Below are positions 1 through 11,329 of a DNA stretch of 64,000 bases, piece by piece. A program made the position numbers and the translations under genes. The notes beneath the pieces are model-generated. The model ran no database searches. It worked only from the letters and a program-made list of their open reading frames with translations, and was not told the DNA's origin. Location of the stretch: assembly GCA_949152475.1 (NCBI GenBank), contig OX424570.1, positions 15,806,694 through 15,870,693 of the forward strand, in the 5' to 3' direction. Numbering within the stretch: the stretch's first letter is position 1; the number at the start of each line of letters is the position of its first letter. The DNA is from Terebella lapidaria (Eukaryota; Annelida; Polychaeta; Terebellida; Terebellidae).

Positions 1-633
1 AAGCCTGAATATATATCACGAATTTAATATATCCGACCTGAAAATGGAACTCGAAATACATTTCAAGATGCCAAGAGAATAAATGGGGTTGAATATCTTT
101 GAATGTCCTGAAACTACTACCATGTAGTTTTGGGAGGGGTGGTGGAATTAACAAATTCGACAATTTTCAAAACCAACTCGACTTATGTCAAAATGTGATG
201 GCACCCTGTACCATTCGTGCACAAGCATTGTAGTATTTATTTCTCTACAATAGGCAAAACTGGTAGGGCTTCCAAATACGTCGAATAAATTTATGCAAAA
301 ATATTAAATATGTGATATACAGGTATGAAATTTGGTAACCACAGGGCCATTTGACCAATGAAACACCCTGATTTCTGACATGTAAGAGTTTGGCAATAAC
401 CTGATCATATATATGAATGCAAAAATGTGGTATGGCACATGAAAAGCAAGATTTGATTTGACTTGACATGGAAAATAGATCACGCTCATACAACACAAAA
501 CCAAACGATATGAACAAGAAAATAGACAAATGCATATTCTGGTGTGCTTGGATTTTCCCCCAGAGAGAGAAATACAAGATACTGTCTCTTACAGTTACGA
601 AAACATCCTGGAACACTGAACCCTCAATGGAAC
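1..633. other. 3' flank of ANAPC1, no gene seen
   Basis: AT-rich sequence downstream of the ANAPC1 stop codon and poly(A) signal. A 123-codon open frame on the minus strand (245-616) has no recognisable domain and lies just past the ANAPC1 3' end, so I read it as chance. Confidence 0.6.
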
Positions 634-639
634 TTTATT
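634..639 (-). terminator. poly(A) signal of ANAPC1
   Basis: The plus strand reads tttatt, which is AATAAA on the minus strand, 34-39 bases after the ANAPC1 stop codon (673-675). No other AATAAA lies closer. The very short 3' UTR is inferred from this spacing. Confidence 0.65.
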
Positions 640-672
640 GAGTGGAAAGCTGCACCATTCTAACTTCACGTA

Positions 673-3600
673 TCACCCACAGACTTGCTGCAGGGTTGCT
701 GCTATCGCCATGGTAGCGGAGAGGGAGAGCCCCAGGGGCCTCAGACGGGTGAACAGCTGCGGGAAAGAGCTGCCTCCTATGATATTCAACTGGCCAAGAA
801 TTGCAGGGTGAGGAACATCGAACCATGTCAAGAAAGTTGACAGTTGTTCCGAGTTTGCCGACGAGAGCGGTTGTCCCGAGAAATAACTCAGAAGTAGATC
901 AACGTTCTCTTGGGCCCAGGCATGGAGGTTCTGCTGGAGGCTGTTGCAGAGACTTGTGACAAACTCGGGACTGATGAGTCGTTTATGCTCGCTCGGGGAA
1001 TCCCCCTGGAAATCCCGCTGCATGCGCTCGTAGAAGAGGCAGAGCAGTTTCAGTTGCCACAATTGGACTGCGGTGAGGTTCGTCTTGAACGTGCTGATGA
1101 TCCTTTGCAGTGAGACATAGTATGGCAGCATGTCCAGCTTCTCTTGTGAGACGCATTCGTAGAGGACCCTTGAGAGGAACTGGATCATGTCGAATTCTTT
1201 GTCGTTGGACAATGCGCAGAAGTACTCGGCGAATGCTAAGATCCTCGGATCTGAACTGAACGACTTGATGTCGTCGGTTTTGACGCACTTACTCAGCGAC
1301 ATCTCGCCCGTGAGACATTTCGCGAAGACACTGTGGTAACCGTGGGGATCTGCCTGATAGGACAAGTGTCCCGCTCGTTGTTTGACGTATAATCTTCCTG
1401 ATCCACTTAGGATCTTGATGAGCATGTCCCAGTTCTTGTCGCGGTGGAATGTGATCGGCCAATATCGAGGTCCAAGGATTTTCACCTCCTGCAGTAGATC
1501 AACTTCCGGTAGAAACCACGGTGCCATCACTTGGAAACTCTGGTCGGGGATGGACATGGCGCTTCTGAATGATATCTCAACTGGAACGTAGCAGAGTTTG
1601 CCTGTGCTGACATCTATGGGTAGCACCACTCTCGGCTCAGATGCTAGCACATACAGGTGTCTAAATGCTTGGAGATGGTAGCGGTTGTCATTGCTGTGAA
1701 TTGGGAACTTTGGGAAGAACGCACAGAGCATGATCGCGATGGCTTCAGGACTTGAGCTTAGGGTGTACCGTCCTCCACCTAGGAAAAGTAAACCTATGGC
1801 TTGGCTGATGGCCATGTGAGATCCGTAGAGGACGTGTCCGGAAGACTGCCCGACACGTGACCTCAGGTAGCGGCAGATCCGGAGGACATCAAGGTTACCT
1901 GTGCCAGCTGTCACAATCCCTAGAGATAACACCATGCACACCAGACAGTTTTCCACTGTGCTCTTGCCAGCCTGTTCCACCAGCAGTGGTTTACTTGTGA
2001 GTTTGAGGATTTTCTTGATCATCTCGTAGAGGCAGTGAAAGGCAGCCTCGTTGGCTGTGCCGGCAAACTTCAGTGCCAAGGTCATGCAAGCTCCGACAAC
2101 GATGTGGCAATACGCTTGGCTCATTGTCTCGAAATCAATGTCGCAGTCGGGCTCATTTGCATAATTCATCTTGTTGAATGCATACTTGGAGACGATTTCA
2201 GGAAGATTGCTGTCAATCCATTCTTCTGTTGGTTGCACCTGCTTCCACATCACGAGCCCCCGGCTGATAATCCGAAGCATCAGGAAGTCTGGGCGCACGA
2301 AGTCCAGCAAGAACTGTGTATCAGGTGCTGTTAACCACTCAGCAACAGCCGTGTTTCCTGTGTTGAAGAACATCAGACCCAAGGCAAGGGTAGCCCCTGG
2401 ACTTGTGACATCCACGTTCACTGCATCTCCCTCCTTGATCTGGTAACTAGGGGACCTGTACCGCTCCCTGTAGGCTCCGCTTAGAGGCCGCTTGTGACCT
2501 CCAGCCATGTAATGGTAGAGCTGATCGGCCATGTTCAGTTCCGAGAGCACCATCTCCTCCGAACCTTTCCCCAACATGACGAGGCCGAGAGCCAGACCTG
2601 AGGCCAGTGAGTAACTCTCGCAGTCGATACAGTTCTCCATCTCTGGGCCTGGAGGTCGCCCGATCTCTTGGAGGAGAACTTCTGCGATGTGACGATTTGC
2701 TGTTGTCTGGTAGAGAAGCCCGATGCCCATGATCGCGGCCACTTGGACATTATGCGGGACGTCTAACTCAGTTGAAGTGAGAGGCAACAGGGCCGAGATG
2801 TGAATGCTGAGGAGCCGGTTTGTTGTTGCGTCCATCGTGCCTTGTTTGCCGGCGGCGATTCCAAGTAGGAGTCCGACGCTTGTCATTTCATGGCCTCTGA
2901 CGAGGTAGTCGTGAACGTTCAACGTGGCAAGACTTCGAAGATGCCCGTTCAACCCGAGACCCATTAGGAAGCCAGCATGTTCGTTAGTGAGCTCGTTTGA
3001 CTTTGGTCGGTTATACATGATCCAAGCTGAGTCCAACTGCGTACAATTAGCGATCCGGAGGCCGGCTGCAACCCCGTTGTGGAAGGACGGCCAGTGCGTC
3101 ATGTTGGCAGGGGTCTCAATGTGACTCAAGTCTACTGTGGTATTCCTCGGAGGCGCTCGACCGGTCAACGTCAACTTTGGGATGGGAACAATCTCTGTCG
3201 GAACTGGGTGGTATGTGGAGAGAGTAAACATCCCACGGCCCACGGGAAGTGCCATCGTTCTAATGCAGATCGCGTAGAGGTGCTTTTCTTGTTCTTCGAT
3301 GAACTCGTGATCACTGACTTCCGGACGCTGCTGGATTGCGACTCGAACGGGGCGGGATGACTGCAGCAGATTGCGAACTTCGTCAACGCGGAGGTCTTCA
3401 CTGAACTGCAAACTGAGGAGGTCCTTATGCAGGTATTCCATCCCGTCCTCATCGTCTTTGTTGGATGCGTCCCTCACAGGAGGCACAGGTGGCATGTTTT
3501 CCCGCTCAGCTCGCCTCTGCTTGGCTAGATCCTCCCGTCCGACAAGGTTGTATGCCTGTTCAGGCCAGTGCCCTGGTGGGTTGTCACGGCAATGGAAGAT

Positions 3601-4818
3601 TGCCTCTTTCAGTGGGAGAGCTACACCGGGCTGAAGGCTTTCCTGGAGGCTGGAGTCAAGTTGAGCCATGTAGAGAACGACACGCTCATATGGGTTAGAC
3701 GACAAGTGCTCACTAGGGAAGAAGCGGGTGATTGTTTCTTCAATGTCTGGGGTTCGGTGGCCGGCCGTGGCGACTTTTCGTAAGTACGTGCTCCAGGTGA
3801 TGTCCTTGAAGTCTTCTCTGTTGTTGAGTAAGGAGACGTACATCACGACAACGTGAACGGATCGAACGCTGACGCCGTAGAGGTAAGGGAAAGGGCCCTG
3901 TTGTTTTCCCTGGAGAAAATCATACAGCCACTGGTAGATACTTGGTGGCGATTGTGTGAAAAACGATGGTTTATACATTTGTTGGAAGTTTTCTTCATTG
4001 ATAAGGCTCTCCTCGCCGATATGGGCGAAAAGATCAGGATGGTCTCGACTGTAGTAGTCAGTGTACAGTTCACAGCGCAGATCTCTAGCCATCTGACACA
4101 GCAATGAAGCCAGCTCCTCAAGCTGGCTTTGACAGAGGGTGTTTAGCTTCAACTCCTCGTAAACCAAGTGGAGTGCAAAGAGAAGTGCCGGAAAATGCTG
4201 GAAGAGGAGGGATGAACTGTCAATGGCCGCAGATTCCGAGACAAAGTGCGGATGAGCTTCGAGCGGGTCAAGTCCAGAGAAGTGGAACTCGGTGCTCGAG
4301 ATCATGTGGTGGAGGTCACATCGAAGCAGGTAGTCCCAATCCTGATCACAACTTTGCTTCGAAGTCTTCAGTTTTTTCGGGATGGCTGCTGCTGGTGATG
4401 AGGAATCTTCGCTGTCGCTTTGCCTCGTCAGCCCCAACTTGTCAACGTCATAGCCAATCAGAGAGAGGATACACTTCATGAACTTCTGCCACTCTGACTG
4501 CCCACTGCTGCTCCCTGGTGAGTTACTCGTTGAATACCATCGAGCAAGCACCTGCATTGCCAGATCTTTCGGAAGGATCTGCTTTATCGCATCAAGACAG
4601 GATTGGATCATCGGGGAGTTTGTAATTCCGGGCAGTGTCGTCCTAAACAGTCTCCCATCAGACATATCAAGTGTGAACCGGTTGTTAATTGCATCACGGA
4701 TTCCGAGGACTTGGCCCAAGTGCGAGATGTGGAAACTTGTTGAATCCTCAGCGACAGAGCTCTCTAGGACCTGGCTGGTGTCACTAACCTCCGTGGGTAC
4801 CGGAGATAAACGCTGCAC
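673..4818 (-). CDS. ANAPC1: ANAPC1 terminal exon, 4,146 bp without introns, PC-repeat domain
   Basis: This last exon carries 1,381 codons in one uninterrupted frame. It opens after an AG acceptor with the residues QRLSPVPTEVSD, equivalent to human VVLLSPVPELRD, and closes at the natural C-terminus (LQQVCG, TGA). It holds the middle domain, the acidic loop (NKDDEDGMEYL), the conserved EFIEE and PVGRGMFTL blocks, all PC repeats and the C-terminal domain. The human gene splits the same region into dozens of exons, so an intronless 4.1-kb exon behind five ordinary introns is unusual. No frameshift or stop is seen and the domain looks fully functional. Confidence 0.93.
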   Translation of the reverse strand: MQRLSPVPTEVSDTSQVLESSVAEDSTSFHISHLGQVLGIRDAINNRFTLDMSDGRLFRTTLPGITNSPMIQSCLDAIKQILPKDLAMQVLARWYSTSNSPGSSSGQSEWQKFMKCILSLIGYDVDKLGLTRQSDSEDSSSPAAAIPKKLKTSKQSCDQDWDYLLRCDLHHMISSTEFHFSGLDPLEAHPHFVSESAAIDSSSLLFQHFPALLFALHLVYEELKLNTLCQSQLEELASLLCQMARDLRCELYTDYYSRDHPDLFAHIGEESLINEENFQQMYKPSFFTQSPPSIYQWLYDFLQGKQQGPFPYLYGVSVRSVHVVVMYVSLLNNREDFKDITWSTYLRKVATAGHRTPDIEETITRFFPSEHLSSNPYERVVLYMAQLDSSLQESLQPGVALPLKEAIFHCRDNPPGHWPEQAYNLVGREDLAKQRRAERENMPPVPPVRDASNKDDEDGMEYLHKDLLSLQFSEDLRVDEVRNLLQSSRPVRVAIQQRPEVSDHEFIEEQEKHLYAICIRTMALPVGRGMFTLSTYHPVPTEIVPIPKLTLTGRAPPRNTTVDLSHIETPANMTHWPSFHNGVAAGLRIANCTQLDSAWIMYNRPKSNELTNEHAGFLMGLGLNGHLRSLATLNVHDYLVRGHEMTSVGLLLGIAAGKQGTMDATTNRLLSIHISALLPLTSTELDVPHNVQVAAIMGIGLLYQTTANRHIAEVLLQEIGRPPGPEMENCIDCESYSLASGLALGLVMLGKGSEEMVLSELNMADQLYHYMAGGHKRPLSGAYRERYRSPSYQIKEGDAVNVDVTSPGATLALGLMFFNTGNTAVAEWLTAPDTQFLLDFVRPDFLMLRIISRGLVMWKQVQPTEEWIDSNLPEIVSKYAFNKMNYANEPDCDIDFETMSQAYCHIVVGACMTLALKFAGTANEAAFHCLYEMIKKILKLTSKPLLVEQAGKSTVENCLVCMVLSLGIVTAGTGNLDVLRICRYLRSRVGQSSGHVLYGSHMAISQAIGLLFLGGGRYTLSSSPEAIAIMLCAFFPKFPIHSNDNRYHLQAFRHLYVLASEPRVVLPIDVSTGKLCYVPVEISFRSAMSIPDQSFQVMAPWFLPEVDLLQEVKILGPRYWPITFHRDKNWDMLIKILSGSGRLYVKQRAGHLSYQADPHGYHSVFAKCLTGEMSLSKCVKTDDIKSFSSDPRILAFAEYFCALSNDKEFDMIQFLSRVLYECVSQEKLDMLPYYVSLQRIISTFKTNLTAVQLWQLKLLCLFYERMQRDFQGDSPSEHKRLISPEFVTSLCNSLQQNLHAWAQENVDLLLSYFSGQPLSSANSEQLSTFLTWFDVPHPAILGQLNIIGGSSFPQLFTRLRPLGLSLSATMAIAATLQQVCG

Positions 4819-7800
4819 CTGACCAATGTAAAATAGACAAAGTAGAGGTTATATCATGGTGATGGGTAATTTCAGCATTCAACTTAGCATTTAATAGATA
4901 TTTCATTATTTCAGAGTTGGGAGGCACACACCTCATCGCTGAAGAACCTTGCATCCATGGCGCTCGGGGGTCGGCTGGACGTGAACGGCTCCAGGGAGAG
5001 TCGAGGGTGAGGGGTGCGGGGGGTGCTGGGCAGACAGGGGTCCAGGGCTGGGGGGTGGGGATGTCTGAGGGAGAGGCCGTGGGGGTCCGGCAGACCACCC
5101 ACATGTACTTGGTTCACCTGGAATTGTAAGGGGAGGAGATGAAAAAAATAAAATCATGATCTACATATCTAGACACATGATATTTTTGGGGGTGAGAATA
5201 CATTTAATATGCCAAAGATTGACTGTTCATGATATCTTTCCATGCAAACTAAAACAATATGAATGTGGAAGTGCTAAATGCAATGAATTTATACACCATA
5301 ACAGATTATGAATCCAAGGAAATCGAGAAACAATGGAATGAAACAGTCACAGTAACTCTTCACTTAATACTATAGTGAGGAAATAACAAATCAGTACCAA
5401 CCTTGGTTGTACCACTGTACAAGACGAGATGATACGACAGATCTAGGACAAGGATCATGTGCAGCGTTGATAGCGAGACTGCATCAATTGCTTGGAGCAT
5501 GGAGAGTAGACCGAAAATCAGCTGAGTTTTGTCATTGCTCTCGTTGAACTTAACAAGTCGTAGCTGTTTACAGGTGGTGATGAGATAGCAGAGGTACTGT
5601 TGACCGCATAGGTCTTGTGACAGGAACACCTGCTCGAGAGAAAGACCTTGCTAGTAAGTGTCACATAGTAACTAATAGATCGTCAACTTTATGAACTTAG
5701 TGTTGAGAAATTTGTATTCGCTGGTACATGTACACACAAAAATGGAAGAAAAATGTTAACATGTGCGAACGCTAGGAGCCTGCAGAAGCCTGTCTTTTAT
5801 CGAAGCTGATGATCATTTAATTTTTGCTTAACAATATACCAAGACGAAGTGACAGGAGCGATCGCTACTTGAACACATCTTTATCACTCAATTTGACTGA
5901 CACAAGACATACAGTTTGATTTTTTCCTGCACCCACCTTAGATGCCCGACTGTTGCTGTCCAGTCTGGAAGACACCCCTTCTGTCCAAAGGTGGTCCAGG
6001 CAGATTTCCGGCGCAAGCGGCTCCTTCACCTCTGTGGCACTACTCTCCAGTACACTGCCGCTCATGGAGATCGGCGTCCTGCCAAGGCTACCTGTGTGGC
6101 AGCGGGAGAACAATTCAACGATTGCATTAAAACTATCATTTTATAATTCCTAAGTCAAGAGAGATACAAATGTACATTATATCATATTCATGATAACAAT
6201 GCTTAGTAAATGGTAATAAATGGGCTTTTAATGATGATCTTTTTCTTAAATAGATGTATTGATAAATGTCTTAATGGAAAACTGCACAGGTATGAAAATA
6301 TTGCAGTTGCCAAATGATGAGTTACATTACTGGAAAGGAAATTGGAAACTGTGGCAAATTATACACTCTTTTTCTCTTCCTCAACATGCTTAACAGGCAT
6401 TCAATGATCTATCATTCTGAATTATTCAGTAATATCAATACATTACCAGCTGGTGAGTGGCGAAATCGAGCCTGTGGCGACGGCGTGTGTAAGCGATAGA
6501 CACTACCACTGGCAAACACCGCAGGCGACTGCGACTTGTTGATTGTCAGGCGGGCGAGCGACGGACTTCCATGACGAGATGGTGGACACCCTGGGGAGTT
6601 GAGTCGACTGCTGCAGTTCATTCGGAGGATCGGTGACCCACAACTTGGAGAGTTTGCGGAAATTGTCAAGCGGGAAAACCCACTAGTAGACTGGCTCATT
6701 CCAGGCGTATGGCCAGTGATGTCAGGTTGGGTGATATTTCCAGCGAATCCAGTTCCCATGGCAACATAAGCTTCGTCAGTTTTAGCTTTGCGTATGGCCC
6801 ATACCGAGTGTGCTTGTAATATTGCATCATAGGTTACGAGGAGAGAAGGGTCTTCATTTGTGAACACAATCTTCTGGGACGAATCGGTTACATATGTGAC
6901 TTTGCTAGTGCTCGTATTACCTCCAGTTTTGCATATAACGGGAGTTGCTTCGTCCAAGGGATGCATCAAACTAAAAAGCACTGTTAAGCTTGAGCTGTCC
7001 TTCTTTGGAGTTTTAGCGTAGTCTTTAACTGGAGGCGTCACCAATCTTTCCAAGAGCAGTCCATTTTTCACACTCCAAATTGTGGACACTTGGAATGGCA
7101 AGGTCGTGCTGTAATCTCGTCCATCCGTCGTGAAAATACTAACCGTCTTCGTGTGAACAACACAGACTCCTGCCTGGGTTTTCACTGGTATCGTCTTCAA
7201 GTCTGCATCTTTGTTTGTTCCCATCGATGCACTCTCCTTTGCCTCGTCAAGGGGCAGAAGGAATGAACACCAGAGAGCATCGAGCACGGGGGAATCCAGT
7301 GTAAAACTCTTTATGATCTTGGAGGGTCCATCCGGCGTCCCCTTGCTCCACACGACGACTTGATCGTTGATGTACAGCTCATCTTCGGTGACGTCTTGTA
7401 CGAGAGTTGGACTATTACGCAGCTTCCAGGATTCCTTACGTGGCTGTTCCTTAAGAGCCATCTCCCTGGAATGTCGAAAATAGACATTCATTATAAATAT
7501 ATCAGTGTATATATTATATCGTGATCATTAGTTACTGATTCAGCTGGTGTAATTTTACACAATGTAATCCAACAAATGAACTGTTGCGATTATTTGAGCA
7601 TGAAAAAAAGGCATCACAAACAGTAATTGAGCTATCAATATTTTTAGCTCTCCAATCATATTAAACTTCTTAACTCTAGCGCTACAACTTATATCGTTGC
7701 CATATATGTGAAATGACCATGGTTACCTACCTGAGAGCCTTGTGCAGTAGTAAGCCATGTTCACCAGGGGCGACTACTAGCCCTGACCCAGGTGTGTATT

Positions 7801-7940
7801 TCTGCGGGATGGGCCCTGGATGCAGAGCGCAGTGTTGGCGCCCGTACGGGATGAATTCGCGAGCTTCCTGCGAACAAATCATCTCCTCTAGGCTATTGTC
7901 GTGGGACTCCAGTGTGAATGATGCATGGGTCGGTACAAGT
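673..7940 (-). CDS. ANAPC1: Anaphase-promoting complex subunit 1 (APC1/TSG24), six visible coding exons
   Basis: APC1 is the largest scaffold subunit of the APC/C ubiquitin ligase, which targets cyclins and securin for degradation in mitosis. Exons in gene order with splice sites I could read: 7940-7731, 7465-6447, 6091-5937, 5629-5402, 5117-4932, 4818-673. All phases join without a break. Diagnostic stretches match human APC1: EFIPYGRQHC near the N-terminus, NDKTQLIFG, EDLRVDEVRNLLQS, DHEFIEE, RTMALPVGRGMFTL, GRAPPRNTTVDL and GHEMTSVGLLLG. The N-terminal half is the WD40-like region. Proteasome/cyclosome (PC) repeats run from about residue 1180 to 1700 of about 1,980 (human 1,944). The first visible exon enters mid-codon after an AG acceptor, so the start is either in an unseen upstream exon or at the ATG at 7882, which lies close to human Met11. 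The identification is secure; the exact N-terminus is not. Confidence 0.95.
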
Positions 7941-8960
7941 CTGCAAAGGTAGAGTGTATACTCATGTCAACTTAGAATATTGAATAAGATACAGTGGTTC
8001 ATCCTGCGAAGAGACCCAGCCTTTAATATGACATGTATGATCTACGGCTGGGTTAAGATCTTGTATAAGTTGCAGTCTATTAGATAGGTCCATTCACAGG
8101 TTAAACTATTTCTGGTGCCATAAAAAAAGTTGTTTTAGAGGGGGAAAGTCTTTATTGGGATGAATCTCATCTGAGGGGGGGTGCGACTGATTTCTTCATT
8201 ACATTTTCATATTGTCAGATGGTGAGTTTGGCATGTAAAATTTATCAGTGATGTTCTTTGCTGGAAGCAAGTGAGCACCTGTTGGATACAGTGGGCATTA
8301 TTTGACCTCCATGTTATAACATAACCAAATCATAATGTACCCATTAACCATGTCATAACATATAGGTTGACAACCATATTATAACATATGGGTCGACAGA
8401 ATTTGACTATGTATGTAAGCTGAAACAAGCATAGCACTACTTTGAACACTAGTAAAGGCTAAAACATGGTCCCATGTTATGCAGCTCAAGCGACGCAGAG
8501 CTTGGGCTGATTCTGACCCTGTACGTCGACCCGGATTTTGACAAACGGTGATATGTGGCTCTCCCAACCACGGCTTGAACATGTTGAACCGACCTCAATA
8601 ATTTCTAGGTTTGAGAGAACCACAGCTGGAAAATAATTTCTAGGTTTGAGAGAACCACAGCTGGAAATCATGGAAATAGATGTACCCCAGTGTCTGGGAG
8701 CATGAATTCGCCAATGTTGAAGAATGTGTTGTGTCACTCGAAAATCTTGTTCTTCGCAATTACCGGTCTGGAGTGGCAGTATAAAAAGTGAAGTTAGGAC
8801 AAATCTACGCTGAATGAAGCTAATTACTAGTAGATAGGGGCTAGTGGTTCATGTGGCAAGGCAGCAATTTGCTTATTGAAGCAAGTCTGCAGAAGTGATG
8901 CGGTGCGATAATAAAAGAGCATGAACTGAGAAAACCCAGGTCAGGTGTCCCTTATGGTGG
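7941..8960. other. Upstream region of ANAPC1, no clear gene
   Basis: This should hold the ANAPC1 promoter and perhaps a short first exon, but I cannot point to either. A 35-36 bp unit is tandemly duplicated at about 8597-8668 (aatttctaggtttgag core). No TATA box or CpG-rich block stands out. Confidence 0.4.
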
Positions 8961-9183
8961 TTTCTATCTGCAATAATTTTGAGTTTTACTCACGGGCAAA
9001 GATCCGAAAAAGAAATTATAGAATAGAGTCAATTTCAATGAGTCTAAAACATTTTTTGTGCATCTACTATTAACATTTCTGATGCATCTTAAAATTTTTA
9101 TCGATGCGTCCGAAACATTTTCGATGCATCTCAAATATTTTTGAAGCGTCCATTCCAAAACATTTTCAAAACGTCTAAAATAT

Positions 9184-9227
9184 TTTCAGCCCAACCGACG
9201 CGGAGCTCCGCGTCACTTGGGCTGAAA
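9184..9227. repeat. 44-bp near-perfect palindrome
   Basis: Centred on gagctc at 9203-9208. The arms pair for 9 bp (gacgcggag/ctccgcgtc), then a 2-bp mismatch, then 11 more pairs (ttcagcccaa side with ttgggctgaa). It sits between minisatellite units and is GC-rich against an AT-rich background. It could be the relic of a very short foldback insertion; no function is visible. Confidence 0.8.
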
Positions 9228-9305
9228 TATTTTCGATGCGCCTAAAATAATTTTCAATGTGTCTAAAACATTTTCGATGCATTTAGGATATTTTTGATGT
9301 GTTAT

Positions 9306-9732
9306 AGCCGGCGTCATTGGTCTGTGAGCGGTGGTTTTTCGGCGATTACTCAGTCAATATTTGAGATAATCCGATGGAATTTTGACAGGTATGTTATCTT
9401 ATGACCGCCTAACTAAGGATGCATTTTCGAGAAGATAGGATAAGAAGCAAAAAAGTTGGCCTATCTCATCCATAGTAAAAATCTGGTGAAATCGGCCGTG
9501 GACCGCTCCCGATCGCCGTAGCATTTCTATAGATAACGTTTTGACGTTTTCCTATTTCGTTATATATAGGCCAAATGGGCTAACTTTTTTGTTTACACAC
9601 TAATCTCTCTGAAAAATTATACCCTATTAGGCGAGTATAAAATAACACTCCTGCCAAAATTTCATCGAAATATACAAATTATTGACGGAATAATCGCGAA
9701 AAAACCACCACTCACAGATCAATGACGCTGAC
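9306..9732. mobile_element. Foldback MITE, about 427 bp, inserted in the minisatellite
   Basis: The left end reads GGCGTCATTGGTCTGTGAG and the reverse complement of the right end reads AGCGTCATTGATCTGTGAG. Similarity between the arms continues inward for well over 100 bp (GTGGTTTTTTCG, ATTTTG(A/G)CAGG, CAAAAAAGTT(G/A)GCC). There is no open frame, so it is non-autonomous. The target duplication is unclear (ttata on the left, ttta on the right), and I do not assign a superfamily. Confidence 0.8.
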
Positions 9733-9910
9733 TTTAAAAACATTATTTCAATGCATTCAAAATATTTTCAATGTGTCTAAAACTGTTCTCCATATGCACT
9801 GATATGTCTGAAACATTTTCGATCATCTAAAATATTTTAGATGCATCTAAAACATTTTTTATGTTTAAAATATTTTTGATGCTTCTGAAACATATTTGAT
9901 GCATCTGTGT

Positions 9911-10640
9911 AAAAAGCATTCTCGATAGGTTCTGTACTGTAGATCTAGTGTCTGTGTAAATGTGGGATTTGTACTTGCGGACAATTTCTAAATTGCACAG
10001 CGCGATTTGTGAATAATTCACAATTAAATGGCAGAAAATGGACAAGACGGGAAACACCGTGGATTTGACTGATAAATCTTAATAAAACAAATCTCCATAT
10101 AAATCATAATAATAAATGTATTTAATCTTTGAATAAACATGTGGGAAAATTTTATGAATTTATATTTCTCGATTTTAATTGGAAGGAAAATTGTGTAAAT
10201 ATTGTTTGCTGTTTACATCCAATATTTAATGAGAAACATTTTATATTCCAAGATTGTTCTGGGCAAACTGGGCATCCCCGAGAATGTCCAAATGCCCAAG
10301 ATTAAGAATGAGCACGACAGTAACGACCATGACGACACTCATCTGCTCAGGCACTTGGGAACCATTTAATTGAGGGTACAATGTGCTATCTATAATAATA
10401 TATACAAGGCACTCAAGCCCCTGTCGGGAAAATGGCGGTTGGACAAACACTCGAAACTTCAAAGCTCCACTGTTCCGGTTATGGGGATACAAGATACCCT
10501 TCTACCCCACCCGGCAAAGTATGCCTTTCCTCCCCTGCAAAATTGTGTACTGTGTACTCTGTAATACGGTAATGAGAACAGTTAAGATTGCGGACAGGTA
10601 CGGCTGTCAACGGACTTGTCAGTAGGCCTAGACAAACAAC
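9911..10640. other. Gene-free AT-rich spacer
   Basis: No coding signal beyond short chance frames and no recognisable repeat structure. Confidence 0.4.
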
Positions 10641-10669
10641 ATCATATCAAGGTTACAAACTTATCAAGG

Positions 10670-10800
10670 TTATAAAAGACAGTTAACCGGTGTTTGACGG
10701 CTAACCGGGTAATCGTTTGGGGATTCAACAGCCGGTTATTCGAGGTTATTAAAAAATGCTAGCCGTCGGCGGTTAACCCATTAGTCGTGCAGGCCCTAGT
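10670..10800. mobile_element. Possible hAT-like terminal fragment
   Basis: Read from its right edge on the minus strand, the segment starts TAGGGCCTGCACGACTAA and is followed by several AACCG(C/G)-type short motifs (ggttaacc, gctaaccgg, gccggttatt). Ends of the form CAGGGC(C)TGCACGA are common in hAT elements. No partner end or 8-bp duplication was found, so this is a tentative call. Confidence 0.35.
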
Positions 10801-10806
10801 TTCCAA

Positions 10807-11325
10807 TGCTGCGTTCCATTCATGTCGTGCAAATAGTGATCACGAGTTTCCCAGTAGTAAAAACCGTTCCATTCACGTTACGACTGGTGAGTTCCCATTT
10901 GCACAAGTCGTGAATTGGGTCTGGGTTTTCAGACTCGATTTGCACGAGTAGGAAAAACATGGCGGCAAAGGGAGAGATTTTGTAAGAGAGCAACATATAA
11001 AATGGAAAAACTTAGCTAGTTTTCCCTATTATCATGCATTGATGTTTGCAGTGGTAAAATACTAAACATTGAAATGACGATTCGACTTTTTCCATAAAAT
11101 TATCAAAAATTTTTTTTTTTTACTTTTATTAATTTTTGGCCTGAGTTGGTTAAAAAAATAATAGAATAATGAGTGCCACAATTACTTTCATTTACAAGGT
11201 CCTATTTTAACCCATAGATACTTGAAGGCAATTTGTATGTGTTTTGCCAATGGAACGCTTCGAACTCGTATTGCACCACTTCCCACTCGTGATCACCATT
11301 TGCACGACTTGAATGGAACGCAGCA
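10807..11325. mobile_element. Non-autonomous inverted-repeat DNA element, 519 bp
   Basis: The left terminus is TGCTGCGTTCCATTCATGTC, and the reverse complement of the right terminus is TGCTGCGTTCCATTCAAGTC. The arms continue with GTGCAAAT(A/G)GTGATCACGAGT. A second CGTTCCATT motif lies inside each arm. Possible 3-bp CAA flanks on both sides (10804-10806 and 11326-11328) suggest a target duplication. There is no coding capacity. The ends recall PIF/Harbinger-related families, but I do not claim the superfamily. Confidence 0.8.
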
Positions 11326-11329
11326 CAAG

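Larger units (their letters stand above)
9040..9910. repeat. 20-bp-period minisatellite (aaacattttcgatgcatct), split by a foldback element
   Basis: Degenerate units alternating aaacatttt / aaatatttt followed by cgatgcatct or gatgcgtct repeat with a period of about 20 bp at roughly 9040-9305 and again at 9733-9910. The two halves are in the same orientation and are separated by the inverted-repeat element at 9306-9732, which appears to have inserted into a once continuous array. The units are only loosely conserved, so the array is old. Confidence 0.75.

Noticed and set aside
245-616. 123-codon minus-strand frame downstream of ANAPC1
   Set aside because: Low-complexity, no domain, no splice or homology support, and it lies past the ANAPC1 poly(A) signal.
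4104-4481. Open frames antisense to the ANAPC1 last exon
   Set aside because: They mirror the real coding frame; composition and position are explained by the 1,381-codon exon on the other strand.
9040-9910. CRISPR-like array of 20-bp units
   Set aside because: No unique spacers, units contiguous and degenerate, and the genome is animal; it is a minisatellite.
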